Assembly (NCBI RefSeq): GCF_027533845.1
Contig: NZ_JAPZVN010000005.1
Coordinates: 1 to 64,000, forward strand
Origin: Streptomyces sp. RPT161
GTDB taxonomy: Bacteria; Actinomycetota; Actinomycetes; Streptomycetales; Streptomycetaceae
Direction: 5' to 3'
DNA length: 64,000 bases
The notes under the pieces were generated by a model. That model ran no database searches. It was given only the letters and a program-made list of their open reading frames with translations, and had not been told where the DNA came from. Position numbers and translations under genes: made by a program. Positions 56,710-64,000 of the stretch are shown piece after piece; the first letter of the stretch is position 1; the number at the start of each line of letters is the position of its first letter.

Positions 56710-58674
56710 CTACGGGTGCAGCCGCCCCGCGAAGCGGCGCTCGAAGCCGTCGCCGGTGTCCGCCGTCACCGCGTAGTCGTAGCGCCCGGCGGAGGTCGGC
56801 GCGAGCACCTCCCGCGCGGTTCCGCCCGGCGCGACGGTGACCGTGCGCGGCAACGAACTCGGCGCGAACTGGGCCGCGTTGGCCCCGATCGTGAAGACGA
56901 CCGGCTTGCCGCCCTCGTTGCTCAGGACCAGCCGGACACCGTCCGGGTGCTCCACGGCGGCGATCTCGGGGTGCCCCTTGGCCGGGTCGCTCCAGGTGCG
57001 GACGTCGCCCTTGAAGCCGCGCAGGAACCCGTCGGGCCCGTGCGCGTCGATGTCGTACGGGCCGCCGCTGACCGCCTGCGCGCTGAAGAAGTCGGTGACC
57101 GTCCCCCCGACGGGCAGGGTGTAGCGCCAGGCGCCGAACTGGCGGTGGTTGACGGTGTACATCGACAGTCCGGCACCTAGGTGGCCGAGGTTGTCCACCG
57201 TGATCCACAGCAGGCCCTTCGCCGTGTCCGTACGCGACGACGAACCGAACCGGTAGCCGACCGGAAGCGCCGGCCGGTCTCCGGGCTCCACGTCGGGGAA
57301 GCTCTGCACGATCGGCGGGAAGATCGGCGGCAGCACCTTCTTGTCCTGCTCGGCGAGGTCCGCGAGCAGCTGCTTGGTGTCCGGCAGCGTGGGAAACGCG
57401 GTCGTGTTCTTGTGCCGGAAGTCGAACGCCGACATCAGGTCGCCGCACACCGTACGGCGCCAGGCGGAGATGTTGGGCTCCTTGACCCCGGTCCAGTTCT
57501 CCAGGAAGCGGAGCACGGAGGTGTGGTCGAAAACCTCGGAGTTGACGCGTCCGCCACGGCTCCACGGCGATATGACGATCATCGGCACGCGCGGTCCGAG
57601 ACCGATGGGCGCGCCACCCACGAACTCGTCGGGCGTTCCGTCGGGAGCCACCGGCGGCACCACATGGTCGAAGAAGCCGTCGTTCTCGTCGTAGTTGAGG
57701 AGGACCACGGTCTTCTCCCAGACCTCGGGGTGTCCGGCCAGCGCGTCGAGCACATAGGACGCGGTGAAGTCGGCGCCCTGCGCCGGGGGATGGTTGGGGT
57801 GCTCGGACTGGTCGGTCGGCGCCACCACCCAGCTCACCGCCGGAAGCGACCCGTTGGCGACGTCCTGCGCGAAGTCGTCGGGGCCGCGTTTGGCCATGCC
57901 CCGGGTGTAGAGCGGGGAGTCCTTGGGCGCGCTCTGGAACTGCTTGAACCACGCCAAGGGGTTGTCGTCGAAGTTGTCGTCCTGCTGGTAGATCTTCCAG
58001 GAGATCCCGGCGGACTGCAGCCGCTCGGGATAGGTGGTCCAGGTGTACCCCTTCTCGCTGTTGTCGGTGACCGGCCCGCCGCCCGTGCCGCGCGGGTCGA
58101 TCATTCCCGTCCACAGGTAGAGCCGGTTGGGGTTGGTGGACGCCATGGTGGAGCAGAAGTACTGGTCGCACAGTGTGAACTGGTCCGCGAGCGCGTACTG
58201 GAAGGGGATGTCCTGGCGGCGGTAGTACCCCATCGTGTACCAGGACTTGGCCGGTATCCAGTTGGTGTACTGGCCGTTCGCCCAGGCGCTGTGAGTGCCG
58301 TCCCAGGAGTGGTCGAGGTCGAAGATCCGCTGGGCGTCGGAGGTCGAGGTGTCCAGGTGCCAGGGCAGCAGAGTGGTTCCGCCGAGCTTGCCCAGCAGCT
58401 TCTGGTGCAGCACGTCGGACCCGTTCGGCAGCCGCACCAGCGAGGTGTCCCGGTAGCCGCGCACCCCGTTCAACGTCCCGTAGTAGTGATCGAAGGAACG
58501 GTTCTCCTGCATCAGGATCACCACGTGTTCGACATCGTCCAGCGTCCCGTGCGGCCCGCGCCGCGCGGTGGCGGCCATGGCCTGCCGTACCGCCCCGGGC
58601 AGTGCCCCGGAGCCGAGCGCGGCACCACCGGCGACAGCCGAACCCAGTAGCGTGCGGCGGGAGATGGGGGACAC
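56710..58674 (-). CDS. Tat-exported phospholipase C, phosphocholine-type
   Basis: A 654-residue secreted phosphoesterase. The Tat signal has SerArgArgThrLeuLeu at residues 5-10 followed by a hydrophobic stretch to about residue 35. The phosphoesterase domain carries GluAsnArgSerPheAspHisTyr (57-64) and TyrAspGluAsnAspGlyPhePheAspHisVal for metal and phosphate binding. Two C-terminal beta-rich (DUF756-like) domains fill residues 430-640. GTG 58674 has AGGAGG 5 nt away; the longer frame to 58740 lacks a proper Tat start. Only one half of a PHO-box-like GTTCACC is seen upstream. It releases phosphate-bearing headgroups from lipids. Confidence 0.92.
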   Translation of the reverse strand: MSPISRRTLLGSAVAGGAALGSGALPGAVRQAMAATARRGPHGTLDDVEHVVILMQENRSFDHYYGTLNGVRGYRDTSLVRLPNGSDVLHQKLLGKLGGTTLLPWHLDTSTSDAQRIFDLDHSWDGTHSAWANGQYTNWIPAKSWYTMGYYRRQDIPFQYALADQFTLCDQYFCSTMASTNPNRLYLWTGMIDPRGTGGGPVTDNSEKGYTWTTYPERLQSAGISWKIYQQDDNFDDNPLAWFKQFQSAPKDSPLYTRGMAKRGPDDFAQDVANGSLPAVSWVVAPTDQSEHPNHPPAQGADFTASYVLDALAGHPEVWEKTVVLLNYDENDGFFDHVVPPVAPDGTPDEFVGGAPIGLGPRVPMIVISPWSRGGRVNSEVFDHTSVLRFLENWTGVKEPNISAWRRTVCGDLMSAFDFRHKNTTAFPTLPDTKQLLADLAEQDKKVLPPIFPPIVQSFPDVEPGDRPALPVGYRFGSSSRTDTAKGLLWITVDNLGHLGAGLSMYTVNHRQFGAWRYTLPVGGTVTDFFSAQAVSGGPYDIDAHGPDGFLRGFKGDVRTWSDPAKGHPEIAAVEHPDGVRLVLSNEGGKPVVFTIGANAAQFAPSSLPRTVTVAPGGTAREVLAPTSAGRYDYAVTADTGDGFERRFAGRLHP

Positions 58675-58820
58675 GGCGCCTCCTGGTCGGCTCTGGTTAC
58701 CGGCGGGTACAGGCCGGTGCGGCGCGATGATTCCAGCCACCGGTGAACTTTGGAAGGCTCATGTGCCGCTGGAATGCGACCAGTTGGGGGCAGTGCCGAT
58801 TCGGCCCCGCGCGGCGACCG

Positions 58821-60347
58821 TCACGCCCCCGAGAACCGTTCACGGAGCTTGTACTTGAGCACCTTGCGCAGCGTCTCGTTGCGCGGCAGCGCCGTCACGA
58901 CCTCCAACTGCTCCGGAAGCTTGTGCACCGCCAGCCCCGCTGACCGCAGGAACGAGGTGACCTCGGCCAGCGTGAGCGGAGCGCCGCCCGCGGGCTGCTC
59001 CACCACCGCGCAGACGCGTTCGCCGCGCTCGGGATCCGGCAGGCCGATCACGGCGGCGTCGCGTACGGCGGGGTGTTCGTAGAGCAGTTCCTCGATCTCC
59101 TTGGCGGAGATGTTCTCTCCCTTGCGGATGATGACGTCCTTGAGCCGCCCGGTGAGCACGAGGTGTCCGTCCGCGGTCAGCCGGCCCAGGTCGCCGGTGC
59201 GGAAGAAGCCGTTCTCGTCGAACGCGGCGGCGGTCTGCTCGGGGTCCGTGTAGCCCTGGCAGACCGCCTCCCCGCGCAGCCTGACCTCGCCGTCCACGAT
59301 GCGTATCTCCATCTCGGCCGGTGGGCGGCCCTCGGTGGTCGCCAGGTTCTCGGGGGTGTCGAGCGGGGAGCCCATGGTGATCATCGGGGCCTCGGTCATG
59401 CCGTAGCCGTGGGTGAGCTGGCAGCCGAGTTCCCGTACCACCTCGTGGTACAGCTCGGGCGGCTTCGGCGCCCCGCCGCCCGCCAGCAGCCGCAGGGTGG
59501 GCAGCAGCCGTTCGCCGGAGGGCAGTTGGCGCTGGGCGGCGAGGAACAGGGCGTAGAACGCCGTGCTGCCGCCCGCCAGCGTCACGCCGTGCCCGCGGTA
59601 GGCGTCCAGTACGTCCGGAAGCGCGAACCGCTCCACAAGCAGCGCGGGGAACCCGTAGAGCAGCATCATGACCAGGTAGTCCGGACCCCCTATGTGCGCG
59701 TACGGGAAGGCGATCGAGCCGACGTCGTCCGGCCGCATCCGCAGCGCGTGGGCCAGGCAGGCGCCGCCCGCGATCAGGCTGCGGTCGGTGTGCAGCACGC
59801 CCTTGGGCGCGGAGGTGGTGCCGGAGGTCCAGTAGATCCAGCGCACCTGACGGCCGTCCGCGGGCGGGGGCGGCAGGACGCCGGGATCCGCGTCGGGCAG
59901 CCGGTCGTACACGGTGAGCCGCCTTGGCGGGCGCGGGAGCCGGCGGGCGACGCGGTCGGCCATGGCGGCGTGGTCGAAGCCGCGCCAGGTGCCGGGGGTG
60001 ACCAGGAACCGGGCTTCGGTGCGCTGGACGGCGTGGTGGACCTCGCGGTCCCGGTAGACCGGGATCACGGGGCTCTGCACGGCCCCCAGCCGGGCGAGCG
60101 CGGCGCAGAGCACGACCGTCTCGATCCGGGTGGGCAACTGCCAGCAGACCGGCGTGCCGGGCCGCACTCCGAGCCGGAACAGACCGGCCGCGGCACGTTC
60201 CGCGCGCTCGGCGAACCCGCCGAAGGTCATCCGGCGGTCCGTCTCGTCAAGCAGCGCCGGCGCGTCGGGGCTGAGCGCGGCGCGCCGCGCGATCAGCTCC
60301 CACAGGGTGCGGGACGTGCCGAGGTCGTACGGGGTGGTCTCGCTCAT
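58821..60347 (-). CDS. Acyl-CoA ligase (adenylate-forming)
   Basis: A 508-residue AMP-forming CoA ligase. P-loop ThrSerGlyThrThrSerAlaProLysGly (174-183), GlyTyrGlyMetThrGlu (about 314-319), ThrGlyAspLeuGly, GlyArgLeuLysAspValIle and the C-terminal catalytic Lys (ArgAsnGluThrLeuArgLysValLeuLys) are intact. Similar to cyclohexanecarboxylate or short-chain carboxylate-CoA ligases. GGAGG directly upstream of ATG 60347. It is divergent from the amidohydrolase-SDR-dehydrogenase genes, and the shared region holds a perfect TetR-type palindrome. Probably activates the pathway substrate. Confidence 0.92.
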   Translation of the reverse strand: MSETTPYDLGTSRTLWELIARRAALSPDAPALLDETDRRMTFGGFAERAERAAAGLFRLGVRPGTPVCWQLPTRIETVVLCAALARLGAVQSPVIPVYRDREVHHAVQRTEARFLVTPGTWRGFDHAAMADRVARRLPRPPRRLTVYDRLPDADPGVLPPPPADGRQVRWIYWTSGTTSAPKGVLHTDRSLIAGGACLAHALRMRPDDVGSIAFPYAHIGGPDYLVMMLLYGFPALLVERFALPDVLDAYRGHGVTLAGGSTAFYALFLAAQRQLPSGERLLPTLRLLAGGGAPKPPELYHEVVRELGCQLTHGYGMTEAPMITMGSPLDTPENLATTEGRPPAEMEIRIVDGEVRLRGEAVCQGYTDPEQTAAAFDENGFFRTGDLGRLTADGHLVLTGRLKDVIIRKGENISAKEIEELLYEHPAVRDAAVIGLPDPERGERVCAVVEQPAGGAPLTLAEVTSFLRSAGLAVHKLPEQLEVVTALPRNETLRKVLKYKLRERFSGA

Positions 60348-60366
60348 CCGGGCCTCCGGTCACGCC

Positions 60367-60395
60367 TTGTCGGTTGGGGGCGGCGTGGCTACGGT
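60367..60395 (+). promoter_or_regulatory. Promoter of the amidohydrolase operon
   Basis: TTGTCG (60367-60372), 17-base spacer, TACGGT (60390-60395). The start of transcription should fall near 60402, inside the palindrome that follows. Confidence 0.7.
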
Positions 60396-60397
60396 AG

Positions 60398-60416
60398 ATC
60401 TGACGAGTCGTCAGAT
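60398..60416. promoter_or_regulatory. TetR-type operator, perfect 19-bp palindrome
   Basis: ATCTGACGAGTCGTCAGAT: two 9-bp arms around a central G, placed exactly at the predicted transcription start of the amidohydrolase operon and 51 bp from the ligase start. The shape fits TetR-family repressors of acyl-CoA catabolism. No tetR gene is in the window. Confidence 0.8.
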
Positions 60417-60444
60417 AAAGGGTTCCGGCGAAGGGGAGGCGGCC

Positions 60445-61635
60445 GTGGAGCTACCGAGGATCATCAGCGTCGACGACCACGTCATCGAGCCCGCCCACCT
60501 CTTCGAGACCTGGCTCCCAGCCGGGTACCGCGACCGCGGCCCCAAGCCGCTCACCGCGGGCATCGGCGAACTCGCCTACATCGGCGGGAAGTACCAGATC
60601 ACCATGGACCCCAACGGCCCGCCCACCGACTGGTGGATCTACGAGGACCTGAAGTTCCCGTACAAGCGCAACATCGCGGCCGTCGGCTTCGACCGGGACG
60701 AGATGACCCTTGAGGGCATCACCCGGGACCAGATGCGGCGCGGCTGCTGGGACCCCGCCGAGCGGTTGAAGGACATGGACCTCAACCATGTCGAGGCCTC
60801 ACTGTGCTTCCCCACCTTTCCGCGCTTCTGCGGCCAGACCTTCGCCGAGGCGCGGGACAAGGAGGTCGCGCTGGCCTGTGTGCGCGCCTACAACGACTGG
60901 ATGGTGGAGGAGTGGTGCGGGGACAGCGCGGGGCGGCTGATACCGCTGTGCCTGATACCGCTGTGGGACGTGGGGTTGGCGGTCGCGGAGATCCGGCGCA
61001 ACGCCGCGCGCGGGGTCAGGGCGGTCTGCTTCAGCGAGATCCCGACCCATCTGGGGCTGCCCAGCATCCACTGCGGCTACTGGGACCCCTTCTTCGCCGT
61101 CTGCGAGGAGACCGGCACCGTCATCAACATGCACATAGGTTCGTCCTCGCAGATGCCCGCGGCCTCACCGGACGCGCCGCCCGCCGTACAGGCCAGCCTC
61201 AGCTTCAACAACGCGATGGCGTCCATGATGGACTTCCTGTTCAGTGGCGTGCTGGTGAGGTTTCCCCGACTCAAACTCGCCTACAGCGAGGGCCAGATGG
61301 GCTGGGTGCCGTACGCCCTGGAGCGGGCCGACGACGTCTGGCGGGAGCACCGCGCGTGGGGCGGCGTGCGCGACCTGATCCCGGAACCGCCGTCCACGTA
61401 CTACTACCGGCAGGTCTTCTGCTGCTTCTTCCGCGACAAACACGGTGTCGAGTCGATCGACACCGTCGGCCGCGACAACGCGACCTTCGAGACCGACTAC
61501 CCGCACGTGGACTCGACGTTCCCGCACACCAGGGAGGTGGCCCTGGACCACGTCAAGGGGCTGGACGACGAGACCGTGTACAAGCTGATGCGCGGCAACG
61601 CCATCCGGATGCTGGAGCTGGACCTTGACCGCTGA
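60445..61635 (+). CDS. Amidohydrolase family protein (amidohydrolase_2 type)
   Basis: A 396-residue TIM-barrel metal enzyme. Asp10-x-His12 (SerValAspAspHisValIleGluPro) forms the first metal site. AsnMetHisIleGlySer (His near 232) and PheGluThrAspTyrProHisValAspSer (Asp near 350) follow. Members of this branch are often decarboxylases or hydrolases of cyclic or 2-oxo acids. GTG 60445 has GGGGAGG (60433-60439) 5 nt upstream. It is the first gene of the operon and overlaps the SDR gene by 11 bp. Confidence 0.9.
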   Translation: MELPRIISVDDHVIEPAHLFETWLPAGYRDRGPKPLTAGIGELAYIGGKYQITMDPNGPPTDWWIYEDLKFPYKRNIAAVGFDRDEMTLEGITRDQMRRGCWDPAERLKDMDLNHVEASLCFPTFPRFCGQTFAEARDKEVALACVRAYNDWMVEEWCGDSAGRLIPLCLIPLWDVGLAVAEIRRNAARGVRAVCFSEIPTHLGLPSIHCGYWDPFFAVCEETGTVINMHIGSSSQMPAASPDAPPAVQASLSFNNAMASMMDFLFSGVLVRFPRLKLAYSEGQMGWVPYALERADDVWREHRAWGGVRDLIPEPPSTYYYRQVFCCFFRDKHGVESIDTVGRDNATFETDYPHVDSTFPHTREVALDHVKGLDDETVYKLMRGNAIRMLELDLDR

Positions 61636-62572
61636 GCTGTGCGCCGGCCGGGTGGTGGCGATCACCGGTGCGGGACGCGGCATCGGCCGCGAACACGCGC
61701 TGGCCTTCGCGGCGGCGGGGGCCCGGGTGGTGGTGAACGACCTTGGCACGGTTGACGATCCGGACCGGCTCGGCGGATCGGCCACGGTCAACGAGCCGTC
61801 CGCGGTCGATGCTCCCGGCACGCCGCAGGAGGTCGTCGCGCGGATACGGGAGGCGGGTGGCGAGGCCGTCGCCCACACCGGGGACATCGCGACCTGGCCG
61901 GGCGCCGCATCCCTGGTGCGCACCGCGCTCGACACCTTCGGCGGCCTGGACGTACTGGTCAACAACGCCGGGATCCTGCGCGACCGGATGCTGGTGTCCA
62001 TGGACGAGGCGGAGTGGGACACCGTGGTGCGGGTGCACCTGAAGGGGCACTTCGCGCCGCTGCGGCACGCCGCCGCGTACTGGCGGCAACAGGCCAAGTC
62101 CGGCGCTCCGGTGGCGGCCCGCGTCATCAACACCACCTCGGGCGCGGGTCTGCTGGGCAGCGTCGGGCAGGGCAACTACGCGGCGGCCAAGGCGGGCATC
62201 GCCGCCCTCACGGTGGTCGCGGCGGCCGAACTCGGACGCTACGGGGTGACGGTCAACGCCATCGCCCCCGCGGCCCGGACCCGGATGACCGAGCAGGCGA
62301 TGCCGGAGCTGGTCGCCCGTCCGGAGAACGGGTTCGACACCTACCACCCGGGCAACGTCTCGCCGCTGGTGGTCTGGCTGGGCAGCGCGGAGTCCGCCGG
62401 GGTGACCGGGCGGGTCTTCGAGGTCGAGGGCGGCCGGGTGTCGCTCGCGGACGGCTGGCGGCACGGCCCGGCGGTGGACGTGGGCCGCCGCTGGACACCG
62501 CCCGAACTCGGCCCGGCCATCGGCAGGTTGCTGGCCAGCGCGGCACCGCCCGAGCCGGTCTACGGGCAGTGA
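61625..62572 (+). CDS. Short-chain dehydrogenase/reductase
   Basis: A 315-residue NAD(P)-dependent oxidoreductase. Cofactor motif ThrGlyAlaGlyArgGlyIleGly (14-21), AsnAsnAlaGly (113-116), and the catalytic Ser172, Tyr185 and Lys189. It resembles the multifunctional-enzyme-like SDRs that oxidise 3-hydroxyacyl-CoA. The TTG start lies inside the amidohydrolase gene (11-bp overlap), implying translational coupling. Ends 3 nt before the first acyl-CoA dehydrogenase. Confidence 0.92.
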   Translation: MTAELCAGRVVAITGAGRGIGREHALAFAAAGARVVVNDLGTVDDPDRLGGSATVNEPSAVDAPGTPQEVVARIREAGGEAVAHTGDIATWPGAASLVRTALDTFGGLDVLVNNAGILRDRMLVSMDEAEWDTVVRVHLKGHFAPLRHAAAYWRQQAKSGAPVAARVINTTSGAGLLGSVGQGNYAAAKAGIAALTVVAAAELGRYGVTVNAIAPAARTRMTEQAMPELVARPENGFDTYHPGNVSPLVVWLGSAESAGVTGRVFEVEGGRVSLADGWRHGPAVDVGRRWTPPELGPAIGRLLASAAPPEPVYGQ

Positions 62573-62575
62573 CGC

Positions 62576-63730
62576 ATGGACCTGACCTACACCGAGGAGG
62601 AGGAGGCCTTCCGCGCGCGACTGCGCGCCTGGCTCGCCGCCGTTCTGCCGACGCTCCCGCCCAAACCCGGCCCGGAGGACTGGCCGGGCCGCAGGGCGTA
62701 CGACAGTACCTGGCAGCGGATGCTCCACGACGCCGGCTACGCCGGACTGCACTGGCCCGAGGACGCGGGCGGACGCGGCGCCACCCCCACCCAGCACCTG
62801 ATCTTCCTGGAGGAGACCGAGCGGGCCGGAGCGCCGTACGTCGGCGCCCACTTCGTCGGACTGCTGCACGCCGGACCGACCATCGCCGCCGAGGGCACCC
62901 CGGCGCAGCGCCGCCGCTGGCTGCCGCCGATCCTGCGCGGCGACGACGTGTGGTGCCAGGGCTTCAGCGAACCGGAGGCGGGCTCCGACCTCGCCGCACT
63001 GCGCACCAGAGCGGTCCTGGACGGTGACACGTACGTGGTGACCGGATCGAAGACCTGGACCTCGCACGCAGAAGTCGCCGACTGGTGCGAGCTGTTGGTG
63101 CGCACCGACCCCCGGGCACCCAGGCACCGGGGGATCACCTGGTTGGCGATGCCCATGAGCGCCGACGGCATTAAGGTGCGGCCGCTGCGCACACTCGCTG
63201 GATCGAGGGAGTTCGCCGAGGTGTTCCTGGACGAGGTCCGGGTGCCGGTGGCGAACCGGGTGGGCGAGGAGAACGACGGCTGGCGCGTCACCATGGTCAC
63301 GCTGTCGTTCGAACGCGGCACGGCGTTCGCCGGTGAAGTCATCGCCTGCCAAAGGACGTTGCGTGAGATCGCCGCCATGGCGCGGCGCAACGGCAGCTGG
63401 GACGAGCAGGCCCTGCGGCGGCGCATCGGGCGGCTGGCCGCCGAGTTCTCGGTGCTGTGGCGGCTCATCCAGTGGAACGTCAGCGCGGCGCGGGGCCGTA
63501 CCGGCGTACCGGGCGCCGGGGGCTCGGTCTTCAAGCTGCGCTACTCGCAGGCGCGCCAGGAGCTGTACGACACGGCGGCGGCGGTACTGGGCGCGGACGC
63601 CCTGGACGCCGCACAGGAGTGGACCGCCGACCGTTTGTCCTCGTTGTCGTACACGATCGCCGCCGGCACCTCGCAGATCCAGAAGAACATCGTCGCCGAG
63701 CGGATCCTCGGCCTGCCGAAGGGGCCGTGA
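62576..63730 (+). CDS. Acyl-CoA dehydrogenase
   Basis: A 384-residue FAD enzyme. N-terminal helical domain, then GlnGlyPheSerGluProGluAlaGlySerAspLeuAla (about 128-140) and TrpThrSerHisAlaGluValAlaAspTrp for flavin and acyl-CoA contacts. The C-terminal domain ends SerTyrThrIleAlaAlaGlyThrSerGlnIleGlnLysAsnIleValAlaGlu. The usual catalytic Glu is not obvious in the expected GlyGlu/TyrGlu context. It is paired with a second, shorter-type dehydrogenase, as in the heteromeric enzymes used for steroid or branched substrates. ATG 62576. Confidence 0.92.
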   Translation: MDLTYTEEEEAFRARLRAWLAAVLPTLPPKPGPEDWPGRRAYDSTWQRMLHDAGYAGLHWPEDAGGRGATPTQHLIFLEETERAGAPYVGAHFVGLLHAGPTIAAEGTPAQRRRWLPPILRGDDVWCQGFSEPEAGSDLAALRTRAVLDGDTYVVTGSKTWTSHAEVADWCELLVRTDPRAPRHRGITWLAMPMSADGIKVRPLRTLAGSREFAEVFLDEVRVPVANRVGEENDGWRVTMVTLSFERGTAFAGEVIACQRTLREIAAMARRNGSWDEQALRRRIGRLAAEFSVLWRLIQWNVSAARGRTGVPGAGGSVFKLRYSQARQELYDTAAAVLGADALDAAQEWTADRLSSLSYTIAAGTSQIQKNIVAERILGLPKGP

Positions 63731-63734
63731 CGTC

Positions 63735-64000
63735 GTGCGCTTCCAACTGACCGACGAGCAGCGCGCTTTGCGCCGCGGTGTACGGGACCTGCTGTCCGGG
63801 CGGTTCGACCGGGACCGGATGCGGGCCTGTCTGCGGGACGCCGCGGTGGATCGGAGGCTGTGGCGGGAACTGGGCGCCGCCGGGGTGTTCGGCCTGCGGC
63901 TGGACGGGATGGGCCTGGCCGAGGCCGCGTTGGTCTTCGAGGAGGCCGGGCGGGCGCTGCTGCCGGGGCCGCTGGTGGCGACGCACCTGGCGGCGGGAGC
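63735..64000 (+). CDS. Acyl-CoA dehydrogenase, second subunit (partial, runs off the window)
   Basis: GTG 63735 begins ArgPheGlnLeuThrAspGluGlnArgAlaLeuArgArgGlyValArgAspLeuLeu, a typical acyl-CoA dehydrogenase N-terminal helix. The next stretch, LeuTrpArgGluLeuGlyAlaAlaGlyValPheGlyLeu, continues the fold. At least 88 codons are visible and the rest lies beyond 64000. It starts 4 nt after the first dehydrogenase stop, so the pair probably forms a heteromer. Confidence 0.85.
   Translation, partial: MRFQLTDEQRALRRGVRDLLSGRFDRDRMRACLRDAAVDRRLWRELGAAGVFGLRLDGMGLAEAALVFEEAGRALLPGPLVATHLAAG

Noticed and set aside
58742..58748. PHO-box-like GTTCACC upstream of the phospholipase C gene
   Set aside because: Only one 7-bp half is present; a PhoP site needs at least two 11-bp repeats, which I could not align.

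Overview
The window is 64 kb of very GC-rich DNA with dense, mostly short-spaced genes, strong GC bias at third codon positions, many GTG and TTG starts, and a gene repertoire typical of Streptomyces or a close relative. Markers include a stand-alone GroEL2 with tandem CIRCE sites, futalosine-pathway menaquinone genes, a DtxR-type iron regulator, an NsdA-like regulator, an actinobacterial XPB helicase and a CtpE-like P-type ATPase. From memory, several neighbour pairs match the core chromosome of S. coelicolor (mqnB/mqnD, pdxH beside citrate synthase 2, dmdR1, STAS beside an ECF sigma factor). I saw no tRNA, rRNA, insertion sequence, phage gene or CRISPR array, so this is core rather than accessory DNA.

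Layout. 0-4 kb: groEL2 with its HrcA/CIRCE control region, a strong terminator, then the convergent rpiR-murQ unit for cell-wall MurNAc-6-P recycling. 4-11 kb: Cmx-type efflux pump, HD hydrolase, cutC, a HelR-like RNA polymerase-recycling helicase with a structured leader, a small orphan gene and a GT87 mannosyltransferase. 11-18 kb: XPB helicase beside a Helicase_C_3/WYL-like protein, membrane proteins, HAD phosphatase, cold-shock-domain protein. 18-22 kb: MFS pump, then a lipoprotein-mqnB-mqnD operon. 22-31 kb: DUF3027 protein, a very large sacsin-like ATP-binding protein, CtpE-like ATPase, DUF2530 protein, purine permease. 31-41 kb: RHH protein, MarR-MFS pair, thpR, a 28-residue membrane peptide, aldo/keto reductase, serC, FAD/Fe-S oxidoreductase, citrate synthase 2 and pdxH.

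41-58 kb: an intergenic transcription unit on the minus strand (promoter, strong Shine-Dalgarno, 12-codon ORF, two large RNA structures), a PAS-PAS-GAF protein, SIS protein, dmdR1, alpha/beta hydrolase, primase-polymerase-like protein, NsdA-like regulator, a Pro/Gln-rich membrane protein with 13-residue TQ repeats, a substrate-binding lipoprotein, purU, an ECF sigma/anti-sigma pair with a divergent STAS protein, a macrodomain protein and a Tat-exported phospholipase C. 58-64 kb: an acyl-CoA-type catabolic cluster (CoA ligase divergent from amidohydrolase, SDR and two acyl-CoA dehydrogenases) controlled at a perfect 19-bp palindrome. The last gene runs off the window.

A recurring feature is the leaderless start: about seventeen genes have a TANNNT/CANNNT -10 box placed 6-8 nt, usually exactly 7 nt, before the ATG or GTG. 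I used this spacing to correct several start codons. The most unusual locus is the minus-strand short-ORF/structured-RNA unit at 41249-41480.
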